Below are positions 63,459 to 64,000 of a stretch of 64,000 nt of DNA, one piece after another; within the stretch, counting starts at the first letter, position 1; every line of letters starts with the position of its first letter. The notes under the pieces are model-generated. The model was not told where the DNA came from. It worked only from the letters and a program-made list of their open reading frames with translations, and made no database searches. A program made the translations under genes and the position numbers. This DNA comes from Eudromia elegans (taxonomy: Eukaryota; Chordata; Aves; Tinamiformes; Tinamidae): the NCBI GenBank assembly GCA_003342815.1, contig PTEX01000163.1, positions 1,147,542 to 1,211,541 on the forward strand, given 5' to 3'.

Positions 63459-63662
63459 CAGTTATCATTTCTCCTCCATGATGGCTCGATTTCAGAAATC
63501 CAAAGACTGTTTTAGATTGATAGGCGCAATCCACACAAGCCTGCACAGCCTGCTGAAGCACCACATTGACAGGACCTGGCCCAAAGTGATCTGGAAGTTG
63601 CTGAACCTTCTTCTTATCCAGATGAGGCCCAGAGTTCCCATGCTTGTTGACGTACACACACA
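63459..63662 (-). CDS. SCML2: SCML2 exon: first half of the SLED domain
   Basis: The acceptor is a pyrimidine run ending TTTTTCAG and the donor is GTATGC. The 204-base exon starts two bases into a codon and ends after one base, so it is a symmetric phase-1 exon. It encodes 67 whole codons beginning VCVYVNKHG and including KKVQQLPDHFGPGPVNVV and QACVDCAYQSKTVFGFLK, ending at GGEMIT. This is the hallmark first part of the Scm-like embedded domain, a double-stranded DNA-binding fold in SCML2, SCMH1 and SCML4. The residues match SCML2 best. No stops or frameshifts are present. Confidence 0.95.
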
Positions 63663-64000
63663 CTGAAAAAGAACAAGTCATATTCACTGACGAGTTTTTC
63701 TACTTAAATCACAGTTGGCACACATGAGGGAACTGAAGCTTGTTTCACGAGTTAGAACTGCAAATCTTTTTCTTACGTTGAGTCTCAATGAAGAGACAGA
63801 GTGTTCCAGTCAAGAAGCTGAACATACATGCAGGCAGGCATACACACGTCTTGAGTAAACAACGGTCCCTGTACCACATCAAGGTTCTCCTACCTAGTCC
63901 CAAACCCACTCTATGTTCTAAAGCCCTTCTCTATCCAGCCACCAGAACCAAAGTGCTTATACAAAGCACGTAACTGTGCATATCTTTTTTAACTAAGTTC

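Larger units (their letters stand above)
50366..64000 (-). other. SCML2: SCML2 gene locus, 3' part (exons and introns), continuing beyond the window
   Basis: Six coding exons on the - strand are listed separately: 63662-63459, 59352-59170, 58128-58015, 53104-52826, 52125-51962 and 50491-50366. The first five end after one base of a codon or on a codon boundary in a way that exactly fits the next exon. Together they give about 356 residues ending at TAG. SCML2 is a Polycomb-group protein related to Drosophila Scm; it has MBT repeats, a SLED domain that binds DNA and a C-terminal SAM domain that self-associates and joins PRC1. The MBT-coding exons must lie beyond position 64000. The linker sequence (for example PLSPKLP) favours SCML2 over the paralogues SCMH1 and SCML4. 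Introns of 0.7-4.9 kb are AT-rich and carry homopolymer runs but no recognised coding sequence. Confidence 0.92.

Noticed and set aside
63780..63830. GTAAGA donor-like site on the - strand suggesting one more SCML2 exon
   Set aside because: The possible short exon (bounded by a TTCAG at its far side) does not translate to recognisable SCML2 sequence, so it is probably chance.
1..64000. tRNA, rRNA, CRISPR arrays, LTR retrotransposons, viral insertions, toxin genes
   Set aside because: None recognised on either strand by reading. A tRNAscan-SE, Rfam or RepeatMasker search would be needed to exclude small or degraded examples.

Overview
The window looks like vertebrate nuclear DNA, most likely from a bird. 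Three copies of the CR1 LINE family are visible. One keeps the 8-bp tail repeat typical of CR1 and one keeps recognisable reverse-transcriptase fragments. There are spliced genes with consensus GT/AG sites, CpG-rich patches, dinucleotide microsatellites and no prokaryotic gene organisation. A bird is favoured over a crocodilian or turtle because introns are short and interspersed repeats are few, but the species cannot be named.

Only two protein-coding genes can be supported. RAI2 (retinoic acid-induced 2) lies on the + strand. Its whole 555-residue coding region is in one exon (33957-35624), which opens at a splice acceptor ending at 33851 and is followed by three AATAAA signals, the last at 35977. 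SCML2 (Scm polycomb group protein like 2) lies on the - strand at the right edge. Six consecutive coding exons between 63662 and 50366 give its C-terminal 356 or so residues: the SLED domain, a low-complexity linker and the complete SAM/SPM domain with the stop codon. Splice phases match at every junction. The N-terminal part of SCML2 lies beyond position 64000. The two genes are tail to tail, about 14 kb apart.

Layout: 1-33851 is upstream of the RAI2 coding exon. It is mostly AT-rich non-coding DNA with GC/CpG-rich patches (about 12.8, 20.0, 22.1, 29.5, 31.2-31.7, 32.5 and 33.5 kb). It holds two short CR1 fragments and probably contains RAI2 5' untranslated exons or promoters, which cannot be placed from sequence alone. 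33852 to about 36000 is the RAI2 terminal exon. 36-46 kb is a GC-rich intergenic region with a 1.6-kb decayed CR1 at 44.15-45.79 kb. 46-50.2 kb is AT-rich and may include SCML2 3' UTR. 50.2-64 kb is SCML2.

Both genes encode nuclear proteins linked to transcriptional repression: RAI2 through CtBP-binding ALDLS motifs and SCML2 as a Polycomb/PRC1-associated protein. They are neighbours, and nothing in the sequence shows that they act together. I found no new biological system. The most useful leads are the gene arrangement relative to mammals, a tandem (NAGNAG) splice acceptor in SCML2, CpG-island-like candidate promoters for RAI2, and AT-rich blocks that look like conserved non-coding elements.
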